Below are positions 11,956-23,059 of a stretch of DNA of 64,000 nucleotides, piece by piece; position 1 is the first letter of the stretch; every line of letters begins with the position of its first letter. This stretch comes from Carex sylvatica (lineage: Eukaryota > Streptophyta > Magnoliopsida > Poales > Cyperaceae). A model generated the notes under the pieces. That model did no database searches and was not told where the DNA came from. It worked only from the letters and a program-made list of their open reading frames with translations. The position numbers were made by a program, and so were the translations under genes. The stretch spans positions 372,001 to 436,000 of the forward strand of contig CAXKVR010000019.1 of NCBI GenBank assembly GCA_964058845.1. Reading direction: 5' to 3'.

Positions 11956-12467
11956 TCAAGCCTTGTTTCTGATCTTTAAGAGCAAGAAAAAAATAAATAC
12001 ATTTGTCAGAATTGATTTAAACCAATAACAAAACTAGCCAGCATCTATTTGAGTAATAGTGCTATACCGAATTTTGCATGCAAGTTTTGAGAGCAAGAAA
12101 TTCCTTCAGACACATATCACGGCCAACTTCAGGTACTTTGTCTGCTATGCATTTCCCATACACTTGAGCCTAATATGGTAAATTAGCACCAGTTGGTTTA
12201 GTTCAATAACATGAATGAAATTGAAGGCATTCATATTCAAAAGTTCCTAATTAGCACTTAATTATGAAATTGCTCCCTTGAATATCAGAAAATGCCATAG
12301 AAGCACAACATGTTCTCTAAGTAAGAATCTAGACAAATTTATACTTGAACAATTTTTAATCTACCTACAAAAAAATCTTTAGACAAGATAAAACATTAAT
12401 AACAGACCTGAGAAGCGCAATTAATCAGTACACGTTTCACACTAGACACGCTATTTCTCTCTTTCAT
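11956..12467 (-). CDS. Small twin-CX9C mitochondrial protein, NDUFAF8-like (59 aa)
   Basis: Three short exons: 12467-12408, 12169-12068, 11973-11956 (TGA stop). They are too short for ordinary ORF finding but have GT-AG borders and join in phase to 59 residues. The protein begins MKERNSVSSVKRVL. It carries two CX9C pairs: C17 to C27 (CASQAQVYGKC) and C40 to C50 (CLKEFLALKTC), separated by a charged linker. This is the CHCH/twin-CX9C fold oxidised by Mia40 in the mitochondrial intermembrane space. Spacing and the YGKC...DMCLKEF pattern resemble NDUFAF8 (C17orf89), a complex I assembly factor; that identity is inference. A consensus-like donor (AAG|GTACTT, exon end 11934) follows 20 nt after the stop, suggesting the transcript may splice onward into the RMC1 leader. 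A promoter lies upstream at about 12800. Confidence 0.85.
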
Positions 12468-12791
12468 TAATTGATTACTGCCAGAGACGGAGCGAGGGGT
12501 GGCCAGCGGGCTATTCTATTGATTGTGAAGAGCTTTCTTAAATTAAGACCTTCTAGAAGATCGAGCAATAGTTCATTGATGCTATTTTCCAAACCGACTT
12601 GCTGCGTTATGGTTTTGGGCGAAAGAACGCTTGAATCGAAAGCGACTCACCGGCCGATCCTTCAAGTTGGTTTGCCACTGATGAGTCTTCGGATTTGACT
12701 TTTTATTATCGATTCTCCCGAGTTGGATTGATTGATGATCGGAAGAGAAATTCGGGGCAGCGTGAACAGAGAAAAAGAAGACGTAGTTTTC

Positions 12792-12820
12792 TTGGGCCTA
12801 TATAAGAGGCTTATTGGGCC
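12792..12820 (-). promoter_or_regulatory. TATA box with GGCCCA (site II-type) elements
   Basis: On the minus strand GGCCCAAT (12813-12820) lies just upstream of CTTATATAGG (12797-12806), with a second GGCCCAA at 12792-12798. GGCCCA boxes are typical of plant housekeeping and mitochondrial-protein genes. The TATA lies about 330 bp upstream of the twin-CX9C ATG, leaving roughly 300 nt of leader. I see no comparable TATA-plus-GGCCCA cluster between that gene and RMC1. Confidence 0.6.
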
Positions 12821-12929
12821 AGCTAAAACTTAACCAAAAATGATGTTGCTGTCACGGAAAAATTCAAATTCGTCTATTATTTTTGAAAGCGTCTAATTGT
12901 CACTTTTGTTTATCATTTATCTACAAATT

Positions 12930-14075
12930 TAACTTACACGATACTGTAAAACTAATTCTACATGTTGTATAATTATATAATATATCAAATAAAATATATC
13001 AGTTAATCACAAAACATCCGGCAACTATTTAAAATGGTCCCATAATAGTTAAAAACAGATTGCAACTTGCACAACAGGACAAAAAAATTGTACTTTTAAA
13101 ATATACTTTCGGAAATTGCAGTTATAAGAATTTAATTGGCAGTTAGTGTTAGTTATTAGTAGTTATTTTGACAAAAAATGGGATAAAAAGACAAAATTAA
13201 ATTTTTCAATTTTTTTTATTCTTTTTTCTCGATTTAATGAAAACACAAATAAATCATCAAAATAATTAATACTGTAAAATTGACCAGTTTAACTATAAAA
13301 ATAAAATGCACAAACTATAAAATTACAGACATACAAAATTCACAGATAAAAATGATAAAATAAAATATTGAAAAAATATCAATTTTCAATACTGTAAAAA
13401 TATCAAGTTAAACTGTGAAATCAAAAGGTAAAAATTATAAAATTATAAAATTAGCAGATAAAATAAAATTTTAAAAATATCAATTTTCAATACTGTAAAA
13501 TTGTAAACCTAAACTGTTAAAATAAAAAGTAAAAACTATAAATTTACTACAATGTAAAATTAGTATATAAAAATGATTCAATACAATTTAAAAAATATAA
13601 AATTATAGAACTTCAATACTGTAAAATTTCCAAATGCAAACTATAAAACTAACAGATGCAAACTATAAAACTGTAAATCTGAAACCTAAAACATTATAAA
13701 ACTGACATAAACTCACTGCAAAATTTAATACTATAAATTTAAAAGATGTAAATAGTAAAACTAAGAGATGCAAACTATAAATCATCAATACATCAAATAT
13801 TCACAATCACATTGTTAAACATTAGTAACTGTTCACAAGATGAATACTGTAAAATTAACTGGGTGAATAATGTAAAATGACAAGATCAATACTCCATATC
13901 ACATCTCTATCATCTCTTTTCTTCAGATTTTCACAAGATGAATACTGTAAAATTAACAGGGAGAATACTATAAAATGACAAGATCAGTACTCCATTCCTC
14001 CAGATTTTCACAAGATGAATACTGTAAAATTATAAGATGAATATTGTAAAATTAACAGGGTGAATACTGTAAAAC
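12930..14075. repeat. Degenerate repeat field built on TACTGTAAAAT
   Basis: The word TACTGTAAAAT, or close variants (ACTATAAAAT, AACTATAAAACT), recurs many times at irregular 25-60 bp spacing, often with ACAAGATGAATACTGTAAAA from 13836 onward. Both strands lack long reading frames. It looks like a decayed satellite or the internal part of a non-autonomous element. No terminal repeats were found. Confidence 0.65.
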
Positions 14076-14646
14076 GACAAGATAGTATTAGAATCGAAGA
14101 ATTAAAGTAGAAAAGAAAGCACACACTTGATCTTTTATCGGTTCTAGATCTGCGAAAGGATTGGATCGAACGGAAAATATTATGACGAGCATCTACATTA
14201 GAAAGTATAGAAAAAGCAAAAAAAAAAAGTAATCAAATGAATACACGAAGAATCAATAAGAAAGTTTATACAATAGCTCTGACCTAAATACTTTAATTGA
14301 CAAAATGAGAAAATATAATAACGACTTTGATAGTTTGAATCTGAAAAATAAAATAATGCAAAATAATCATCAACGAAGAGAGTTTATAAATATAAACCTT
14401 GTCGATATTTGATGACAACCACCGACAATTGAAGGCCATCTTGCACATAGCACAAAATAATTATCTCTGACAAGGTTTTTTTTTTATTGATCGTAGATTT
14501 CAATTTTTTACAAGATAGATCTACCACTGATTAACAGCGATGAATAGGAAAAAAAAATAAAACCTATGATTAGTCGCGGCCGTCGCTGCCGTCGCGATCG
14601 TCACTGTGGGCTTAAAGTGATTTGTGCGGAGGAGCACAAGTGAAGA

Positions 14647-14845
14647 GAGAGAGAGAGAGAGAGAGGGGGGTCTGCTAGAGGAAAGAAAGTAGGGAGAGGC
14701 GGTGAATTGGGAGAAAGAGATCTGATTTCAAAATTGAGAAATTGATCGGGAGAGAGAGATAGAGAGTTGCTAGAGGAAAGAAAGTAGGGAGAGGTGGTGA
14801 ATTGGAAGAAAGAAATCTGATTTTTAAATTGAGAGATTGATCGGG
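14647..14845. repeat. GA microsatellite and about 77-bp direct duplication, 95-bp offset
   Basis: A (GA)n run at 14647-14665 is followed by two direct copies (14674-14750 and 14769-14845) sharing GCTAGAGGAAAGAAAGTAGG and the TTGATCGGG end. They have a handful of differences and are offset by 95 bp. Confidence 0.8.
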
Positions 14846-14979
14846 TCAGAAAGTTTATAAAAAGAAAGTCAAACCGTTAGAGTTTGTTAGAAAGTGGATA
14901 ACGTTGTGGACAAAATGAGGTGGATAGAAACCTTTTCTCATTATTTTTACCAAGAGGGTCCAATTACAAAATTTAAAAG

Positions 14980-15298
14980 TTACAACATCTTTAAAGTCTA
15001 ATAGTCGATCTAAATTGTTTAACATGATATTCATATTAAAATATAGTTAGAGATCAAATTTTATATTTTTTTTGTTATTTATTAAATATTTGACAAAACT
15101 ATTATTTTTTAATGATCCAAAATTATCTAAAAATAACATTTTTGTAAATACTTAATAAGTAGTAAAAAAAATAAAAATAAAAATAAAAAATTTGATCTTA
15201 AAGAACATTTTAATATAGAGATCATGTTTAATGGTTTGAATCGACTATTTGGGCTTTAAAAATAGCATAACCAAATTATTGTAAGATGTTGTACCTTT
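14980..15298. mobile_element. Palindromic MITE, shared-core family
   Basis: The outer arms GTTACAACATCTTTAAAGTC and GTAAGATGTTGTACC are inverted repeats. The inner core has the family words GATCTAAATTGTTTAACATG, ATCAAATTTTATATTTTTT and GGTTTGAATCGACTATTTGG seen in the cluster at 44.1-47.5 kb. Confidence 0.7.
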
Positions 15299-15299
15299 C

Positions 15300-16131
15300 A
15301 AATGAATCCCTCTATTTTTATTGAGATACATCATCTATTTTCTATTTTTATAAGTATTAATTTTATGCAAAATTTAAATTTTAACAAATATTTTGTTGTG
15401 AAAATTATAAATGATTCACACATGACTTGATAGGAGTGATGTACGAGTCAAGATTATTTTATTTTGAATGATAGTTAACATGCCTCAATAATTTAGTTAG
15501 GTCATTATTTTTTCCCTCTATCATCTGTATTCAATTATTTGTAAGTTTCAGTAAATTTGGATCAACTAATTGAGAATCTTTTAAAATCTTGAAGGATCTG
15601 ATAAAGATAACAAACATAAATTTAGAATAATTTTTAACTAGTGACTTATACAAATATAATAAAATTTAATACTATAATTTATAACAAATCTATATTTATA
15701 TATTTTCTTTTACTTTCTTTTTTAAGCACGAAACAAAGTATTTTGAAAAATAATCCGAGTTTCCAAAACGACTCAACTGATTCTTAAGAGTTGCCTGATT
15801 CTGGTTTCATTAGCAACATGCTGATTCTCGATTTCAATTCTGAATTTTTGAACCATGATTTCGACTACATTATTCCCTTTTTACTTCAAGTATTGCATTT
15901 CTCCAATAATAAGTGTATTAATAATTCAAAAGGGTAAAAAAAAAAATGCACTAAATATGTCATTTTCTATTATAAGTCTTCTCTCTAATAATTTGTATTC
16001 ATGGTTGAACAACCAAGGCCGAGATTTATGGGCTTGGGGAATTTGAACCCAACCTTCACCCAGTTGGCCCAGTATCTTTAAAAAAGTAGGCCCAATTTAA
16101 AATCTAGACTAGGCTTATTACTAGGGGTGTA
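15300..16131. other. Intergenic, no gene seen
   Basis: AT-rich DNA; the 63-residue frame at 15855-16046 shows no motif. The right end abuts the hAT MITE at 16132. Confidence 0.5.
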
Positions 16132-16634
16132 AACGGTCGGATACGGATCGGATAGTGGTCTTATCGTATCCGTATCCGTTATAATTTTTCGGATATGGAT
16201 AGTCTCGGATACGGATACGGATTGGAAATTGGACGGATACGAATTGGATATCAGACAGATACGGATATTTTTATAATTAGCTTGTTAGTTACAAAATATT
16301 TGTCACTAATTATGTCATAGTGTTATATTATTCATCAAAATATATATCTATATGTAATTTAATAAATTATTCGTACAATATGCAATTTAATAAATCAATT
16401 TAAGAACATATATCACATTTGTTGTGTTTTAAAGTATAAACAGTCGGATACCACAACAAAAAGGTCGGATAGTTAAAAGCTTTACCGTATCCGTATCCGT
16501 TATAATTTTTTGGATACAGATATGGATACGGATACAAATAGTCTTAAATATGAATACATATCAAATAATTTAAGTACTTTTTAGAATTTGAATTCGTACG
16601 AAATCGGATATCATCCGATCCGTTTACACCCCTA
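16132..16634. mobile_element. hAT-type MITE with 8-bp TSD CTTATTAC
   Basis: Termini TAGGGGTGTAAACGG and CCGTTTACACCCCTA are flanked by exact CTTATTAC copies at 16124-16131 and 16635-16642. Subterminal GGATACGGAT / ATCCGTATCC repeats are dense. It is the same family as 2942-3253 but 503 bp long. Confidence 0.94.
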
Positions 16635-16642
16635 CTTATTAC

Positions 16643-18881
16643 ATTTGAAAATCAAGCTCAATTATGAACGAGAGAATCACATTTTTGTACGTCTAAAGTT
16701 GGATTAAACCCCAGTAAAAACAAGAGAAAAAGTTAACCGCATCATACGAACTCTACACGAGTCAATAGATTTTAGCTAGTTTGTCGTAAACCCTAAATAT
16801 GAGAGAGAGCACATAATTGGGCTGGAAGTGGTGTCAACTTTGAACAGCTGTTTGTGTACAAGTACACTGTAAGCTGGCCCCATTATGGAATCCGACATGA
16901 TGGTGTTCGCTCGTTATCATTTGGTTCTCTCTATTCAGTTTTTTGGAAGCATGTTATGAACACTTAGCTGTCTATAGAAAAGAACCCTGCAATTGATGGT
17001 TAAGTAACATGCATAACCCCACTTAAATTCAGTGCTTTTGCTCAAATTGGGCCCTGAAAGGCCCACTGGGCCCTCTTTCTTTGTTGCTTAGCATTAAATT
17101 GGGGGTGGTTCACGTTGCTGTGGTCCTTGTTCATAGATTAGCTTTAGAACTCCTAAAGCTAGACCAAAAATCAATATATTATATAGCTTATCGTACCAGT
17201 ATAGTTATTTATGTCAAAAAACTGTTCCTAATTAGCTAGTGGCTCCATATTTTTAATGCAGCATCAATTAATGTAATGACCATTTAAAAATACTAAATAA
17301 ATAACACAATATTGCCAAATGAAATATGGCCTAATGGATTCTAATTAAAAGCTTTGAATAAGAACTAAAACATTAGTTAAGTCGGAGATCTAAGGTACAG
17401 AACATAGATCTGGTGAAATTAAATGTGTCGGATGGCATTGAAATCTTGGTGGATCTGTGACCTATTCAATGCACTTACTAGTTGCAGCAAGAATGTGACC
17501 TAAAATGTACGGACATGAAATGCACAGATACAACTAAACTTTATTAGATGTTGTCTCATATCAATATATAAATGAGGTAACAAATGCATACATGGGGACC
17601 ATGAAATTTTTTGGGTTTAACCCTACTTGAATTGGCTCTTTCAGGTCCAACCACCATAATATATCGTCAAGTGGTATGTAAATGTTCGATCATATATAGT
17701 CTATTACATGCAGCTTCCTCTGTCCTCACCAATAAAGGCATAAAATTGGTTATGAATGTCCCATATATCGGAGCAAAAGTATGTGTTTTTTTTGTTATGG
17801 ATTAAGATTTTCTAGAAACTAGAAAGTGACTACTCATATGTTATATCTAATTCACTTCACTTATTTCAATTTTGTTTTGTTAAGAAAAATAATAATTAAT
17901 CAAACTCATCCCTTTATTTATAGGAAAAATATATCATGCGTACGTTGTCTTCCCCTGTTACCAAAAGCGCCTCTTACAAATCAAAATTGCGTGGGGCCGG
18001 CCTGTATGTGAATCTGTATCCTCCCAAAGTCCCAATACCTGACTGAAAGTCAGACAAATTAGAAATGAACGGCCCAGATTAATCCCAGCCAGGCCAAATT
18101 CAATCTGGTGCCTATGAAAATTATATGAGTGAAATTAAATGAAGCAATTTGAAACACGTTCCTTCGCTAGCTGGGTAGCAATTGCAAAATATTTCTTTTT
18201 CTCAGCATGGAATTTAACATACTCTGTTCTTCATTTTTTGTTTTGGAAACAATTACAATTGTTAATCTATACCAACACTCAAAAAGAATTACAGAGATAA
18301 TTATATATAATGATGCTGTATATATTCGGAATTTGAAGTGAAGGTAGATGCATTGATATGATTCACCATGTTAGATTTTGAAGTAATGCAACAGTACATA
18401 CATATCCATGGAGTATATATAGTTCATATTTCCCATGAGATTCTAACATTGGGGGTTCTATTTATATATAGGACTTATAGGCTGTTTGTTGTGGACGTGA
18501 ATGGAGCGCTTTTGCAGCCTCCAATTTTTACGAAATGAAGAGATAGACGACGAAGGGATGGATGGATAAGACACACAACACTTGGAAGTTGGAACCTCTT
18601 TGGATCCCTAATTAGCTCTTCCCATCAACATGAAATTCTGTACCTTCCCTCTGGTCTGATCAAACTCTGTCATGCTTGTGAAAAATTATTGCATGCATTG
18701 AATAACTGATCAACCTAAAACAATACATAGATGTCATATATGCTTACACTGTCTATTTCTATTTCTTTCCCAACAATAGATGAGATCGATGTACATAATA
18801 ATTTAAATGAATTAATGAAGTTGGTAACTAAGAACGCTCATTGATTAATAAAATTAATAGAATTGAATACGAGGCACACAT
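16643..18881. other. Intergenic, no gene seen
   Basis: About 2.2 kb without a convincing reading frame. The 61-64 residue frames (17611-17805, 17826-18011) show no family signature or splice context. Confidence 0.5.
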
Positions 18882-18890
18882 AAAGAGAGA

Positions 18891-19080
18891 GGAAATAAAT
18901 CTGCTGTGATTCTGCAGGAATCACAGGAGCCTGCTATTTCAAATCTAACCCTTTATTTTATAAAATGTACAAATCTCAAAATCAGTAGTTTTCTGTGCAC
19001 AAATCTCAAAATAAATAAAGGGATAAATTTGGAATAGCAGGATCCTGTGATTCCTGAAGAATCACAGCAGATTTATTTCC
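18891..19080. mobile_element. MITE with 9-bp TSD AAAGAGAGA (Mutator-like)
   Basis: The terminal arms begin GGAAATAAATCTGCTGTGAT and end ATCACAGCAGATTTATTTCC, with inverted similarity over about 54 bp. Exact 9-bp flanks AAAGAGAGA lie at 18882-18890 and 19081-19089. The 9-bp duplication with long arms points to Mutator-like MITEs. Length 190 bp. Confidence 0.9.
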
Positions 19081-19571
19081 AAAGAGAGATCGACGAAGGG
19101 GAGCAATCAAGCAATCATTTCATTTTGAGAACTTCAAGATGTATATATGGACCAATGCATGGCATGCATTGACATCACATGAATAAAGCCTTTCACCATG
19201 CCCAGTCCTTTCCGCGCTTTTCCCAAGCTTCCTCCAATTTTCTCTTAGTTTTTTTTTGTAGTAACCTAATTAAAGAAGCTTTTTCTTTCTTGTACATGAA
19301 CATGAGATCTTTTCCTTTGTTCATTGCTGATTCACAGCTTGAAGTGGTCCAATGATTGGATTAATATTCCGACAGGTCTAAGATCCCCGTACTCTACCAT
19401 ATAACACCGGCGCAAGTCATTAATTAATACCAACTAATCGATATAGTACAATTGTACAAAGTCCCTGCAGTACGTAGTATTATTACACGTACGTACGTCC
19501 ATGAGTCCATATCGATCTGACCTTAAAATTGAGCAAACTTTTCCTCAAAAGCTAACCAGTCTGCATGTAAC

Positions 19572-20042
19572 TAAGGGTGTTTATTGGGTCCGGTTTAGTC
19601 AGTTTTGAACCGAACCGAATTAGTTTGAACTAAACGGTTTGATTTTTTCGGTTTAATAGTTCGGTTCGGTTTGAAAATTTTCAAAACTAAAATAACCGAA
19701 CTGACTGAATTTTTATATATTATGAATTTGATCCAGACTGCCCTGGTTTATTTCTTAATTAATTGCTTTAAATACTTTGGTTTATTTATTGATACCTCAG
19801 TTTATTTCTTAATATACTTCGGTTTATTATAAATCAATTGTTTTAAATAAAAAATAATATATTTTGGTTTGAACCGAACAAACCAAACAAACCGAAATAG
19901 AACTTTGATTTGGTTCGATTCGGTTGCAATGCTAAATTGATTTGTTTGTTATTCGGTTCTATTTTTGAAACCGAATTATAACTTTAATTTGCCTAGTTTG
20001 ATTCGGTTTTAATCGAACCAAACCGATGAACACCCGGCCCTC
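19572..20042. mobile_element. hAT-type MITE with CGGTTT/AACCGA repeats
   Basis: It starts TAAGGGTGTTTATTGGG and ends near GATGAACACCCGGCCCTC. The flanks CATGTAAC (19564-19571) and CATGTAGC (20043-20050) differ at one base. Both halves are full of GGTTCGGTTT / AACCGAACC words, typical of subterminal transposase-binding repeats. Confidence 0.75.
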
Positions 20043-20429
20043 CATGTAGCTCACTTTAATTTCCTTTATTTTATAAATAGAAAATATTGATGGCTCGTCA
20101 GTTTTCAAGATATGAATTAATCCGGATCGATCTCCACTGTGAATGTCATACCCCATTACTATCAGTTCGAATGCTATATATGGCGCATCTATTATGTTAA
20201 ACCAGGGGATTAACATTTAACAATTAGGTAAGAGGTTACTAATTAAGATAAATACAACTGATGTTTAAACCGTCCGATATGTGTTGAGAATTGTGAGCAA
20301 GGATTTCAAATTTAATAAATTTAAATGACTCCATACATCTAAACCGTCCTTGCGAATTTTGATATAGATTAGATGGTTTAGGTTTAAACAAGACTTTACC
20401 CAAAATTATTTGGACATAAACCCCGCCCT

Positions 20430-20770
20430 AATGACAGAGGCGGAGTTGGAACTAGATAAAGGGGCTGAAATTTAACAATATTTTTAGGAGAAAATGTTGT
20501 CCCCCAAGCCTTTGTCTCCGAAAATATTCCCTAACTAGTTCAACTACCAATTTGTCTTCAAGTCAAAAAATTAAATATTTTTTTATCTTTTTTATTTTAT
20601 TTTATTCGATCATTCTCGTCTATTTCTCCGATAATCTATGACTAATTTTGCGAATATAAATATACGAACGTCTTCTACTTGATTTTTTCTTTCAAATGAG
20701 ATTCATGAAGAAGTAATTTTGAACTTTATTTGTGTTGCTATTTTTCTCTCTCTTAAAGATATGCTACGTA
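20430..20770. other. Non-coding stretch before the tandem array
   Basis: It contains GACAGAGGCGGAGTTGGAACTAG-like sequence near 20435, a word that also appears loosely at 12482. No coding signal. Confidence 0.4.
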
Positions 20771-20774
20771 TACA

Positions 20775-21440
20775 AAATTGATATGCAAGATTTAACGTCT
20801 TGACACAATTACTTTAAAAGATTGCAGAAAAATGTTTAAAAGCTTGACAAAATTACTTTAAAGAATTGTAGACATATGTATAAAGGCTTTAGAAACAAAA
20901 TTCAAAGTGCCTATAGATTTTTATTGTCTAATTTTTTTTGATAAGTTACATGTAATGTTTAAAGGCTTGATACATTGTACTTTAAAGTGTTGTAGACAAA
21001 TGTTTTAAAGTTTGAGAAACAAAATATAAAGTGCCTACGAGCTTTACTGTAAAAAAATGATAAGTTACATGTAAAGTTTAAAAGTTTGATAAACAAAATT
21101 TAAAGTGTCTACGAACTTTTATCATTATAAAAAAAATCAATAACTTACATGTAAGATTTAAAGGCTTAAGACAAGTACTTTAAAAAGTTGTAGACAAAGA
21201 TTTAAATGTTTGAGAAACAAAATTTAAAACGCATACTGTCTTTAAACATAATTTTTTTAATTAAGTTACATGTAAGGCTTAATTAAGGGTTTGATACAAA
21301 TATTTTAAATGATTGTAGACGAAGTTTAAAGACTTGAGAAACAAAATTTAAATTGCCTATAAACTTTTAATGTAAAAAAATTGATAAATTAAGTCATATA
21401 TAAAGTTTGAAGGTTTAACACAATCACTTTAAATGTTTAT
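20775..21440. repeat. Diverged tandem array, about 115-120 bp unit, roughly 5-6 copies
   Basis: Successive units share AAGTTACATGTAA, AGGCTTGA, TTTAAAG..TTGTAGACAAA, TTTGAGAAACAAAATTTAAA and a T- or A-run before the next TTACATGTAA (about 20945, 21063, 21144, 21263, 21393). Copies are well diverged, so the array is old. Confidence 0.75.
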
Positions 21441-21654
21441 TGAACCATTTATATTGGCAAATTGAAGTTTATTAACGTGCAAAAAAAAAGAGAGTATATA
21501 TCATGCTCTGATAAAGCTGTGAGGTTGATGCATTTGCAGCATCAACAAAAGAAAATAAAATGCAAAATTTAGGAAATATAATATTTAATATAAACAATGA
21601 CTTGGAATTATATGTATTGCTTATCCAATAAATGAAATCCTGCAACATATTAAT

Positions 21655-21866
21655 GAGATAGGAGTAGGTCCGATGCCCATTGGACCTACTTTTAGGTTCG
21701 ATGGGTTCTATCACCGTATGATCAGCATTAAGATTTGTGAGCACGGAAATTGATAAAAACTCGCACGGATTTTAATACAGAGTACACGTATCTTGATGTA
21801 TTTGGACGGTCATAACACCCATCAAACCAAAGTAGGTCCAATGGGCATCGGACCTACTCCGACTCC
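21655..21866. mobile_element. MITE with 9-bp TSD CATATTAAT (Mutator-like)
   Basis: The inverted arms contain GGAGTAGGTCCGATGCCCAT and its reverse complement. The exact 9-bp flank CATATTAAT is at 21646-21654 and 21867-21875. The inside is 212 bp and non-coding. Confidence 0.85.
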
Positions 21867-23059
21867 CATATTAATATCTTGTTTCTGATTCAAGCACTTG
21901 TCTAGTCCCTAGCTAGCTATATGTTGGGAAATATAAAATTATGACCCAGCAGGCGATCGATCACTAGGCCACATGGCCTAATATGATCTCAGTTCAGATT
22001 TTCTGAGGCACTGTATGTATCCTGCTCGCTTTGTGGAGTCCTCATTTTCTGTATTAATTCAAAAAGAGCATCTTTGAGTTTAATACATCTTGGCTATCTG
22101 ATCGGGATCAGAGTCAATCTGGCCCATGGCTATGACTAGAGGATTGCAAATACCCATCCGGGTTGGATCCGACCCATACCCGCCCGTGCCCGTTACCCGG
22201 GTTATCCGTGCCCGAGCCTGGGTATGGGTCGGGTAAACGGGTACACGAGTACGGGTAAAAAACGGGTAGGGTACGATTATTTGGTTCAAAACCCGAGCAA
22301 ACCCGGTCCGATTTACGCCCGACCCGACCTCGACCCGACCCGGACCGGACCCGACCCGACCCGGACCCGATCTGACCCGACCCGACCCGTTGAATTCAAA
22401 TTTTTTTGAATTCAATTCCCGCCGGTTCAACCGGGCCCGGACCGGTCTAATCAAACCCGACCGGCCGGACCCACCCGGGTCACCCGTGGTTTTTTTTTTT
22501 TTTTTTTTTCTTTTCTTTCAAATTTTATTCCCTCCCAATATTTTCTTTAAATACCCCATCTTCCTCTCCAAAAATTCACACTCTCATTCTCTCATCTCTC
22601 ATTCTCTCAGTCTCAATTCTCCAATTTAATTATTCACTATTTTTTAATTTATTATTTTAAAAAAAATTTAATTGTAAATTTAATTAATTACACAAATCCG
22701 CAAACGGAATTACAAAGTTCGTCACCTCCCGCAAAATTTTTTCGCGAGATTTAAAGGTAACATTTATTTCATTTTAGATTAATTTATTTTTGTAGAGTAC
22801 ATTTAGTTTATGCTTGATTTATTGAATATTAAGTAATTAGATTTGTCATTTGTTAGGTTTGTTAAATTTATTAAGTAATTAGATTTGTTAGATTTATTGA
22901 ATATGTTAGATTTATTTAGTTTATGTTAGATTTGAATATGTCAAATAATTATATTTGTTTTTAATTTCTGTTTTTGAAATTCTGTTTTTTAATTTCTATT
23001 TTTTAAATTCTGTTTTTTAATTTCTGTTTTTTAATTTCTGTTCTTAAATTTCTGTTTTT

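Noticed and set aside
12471..12698. Plus-strand 75-residue frame upstream of the twin-CX9C gene
   Set aside because: It is antisense to the likely 5' leader of that gene and has no motif.
22080..22629. Arg/Gly/Pro-rich frames on both strands
   Set aside because: They are translations of the GC-rich subterminal repeats of the hAT element.
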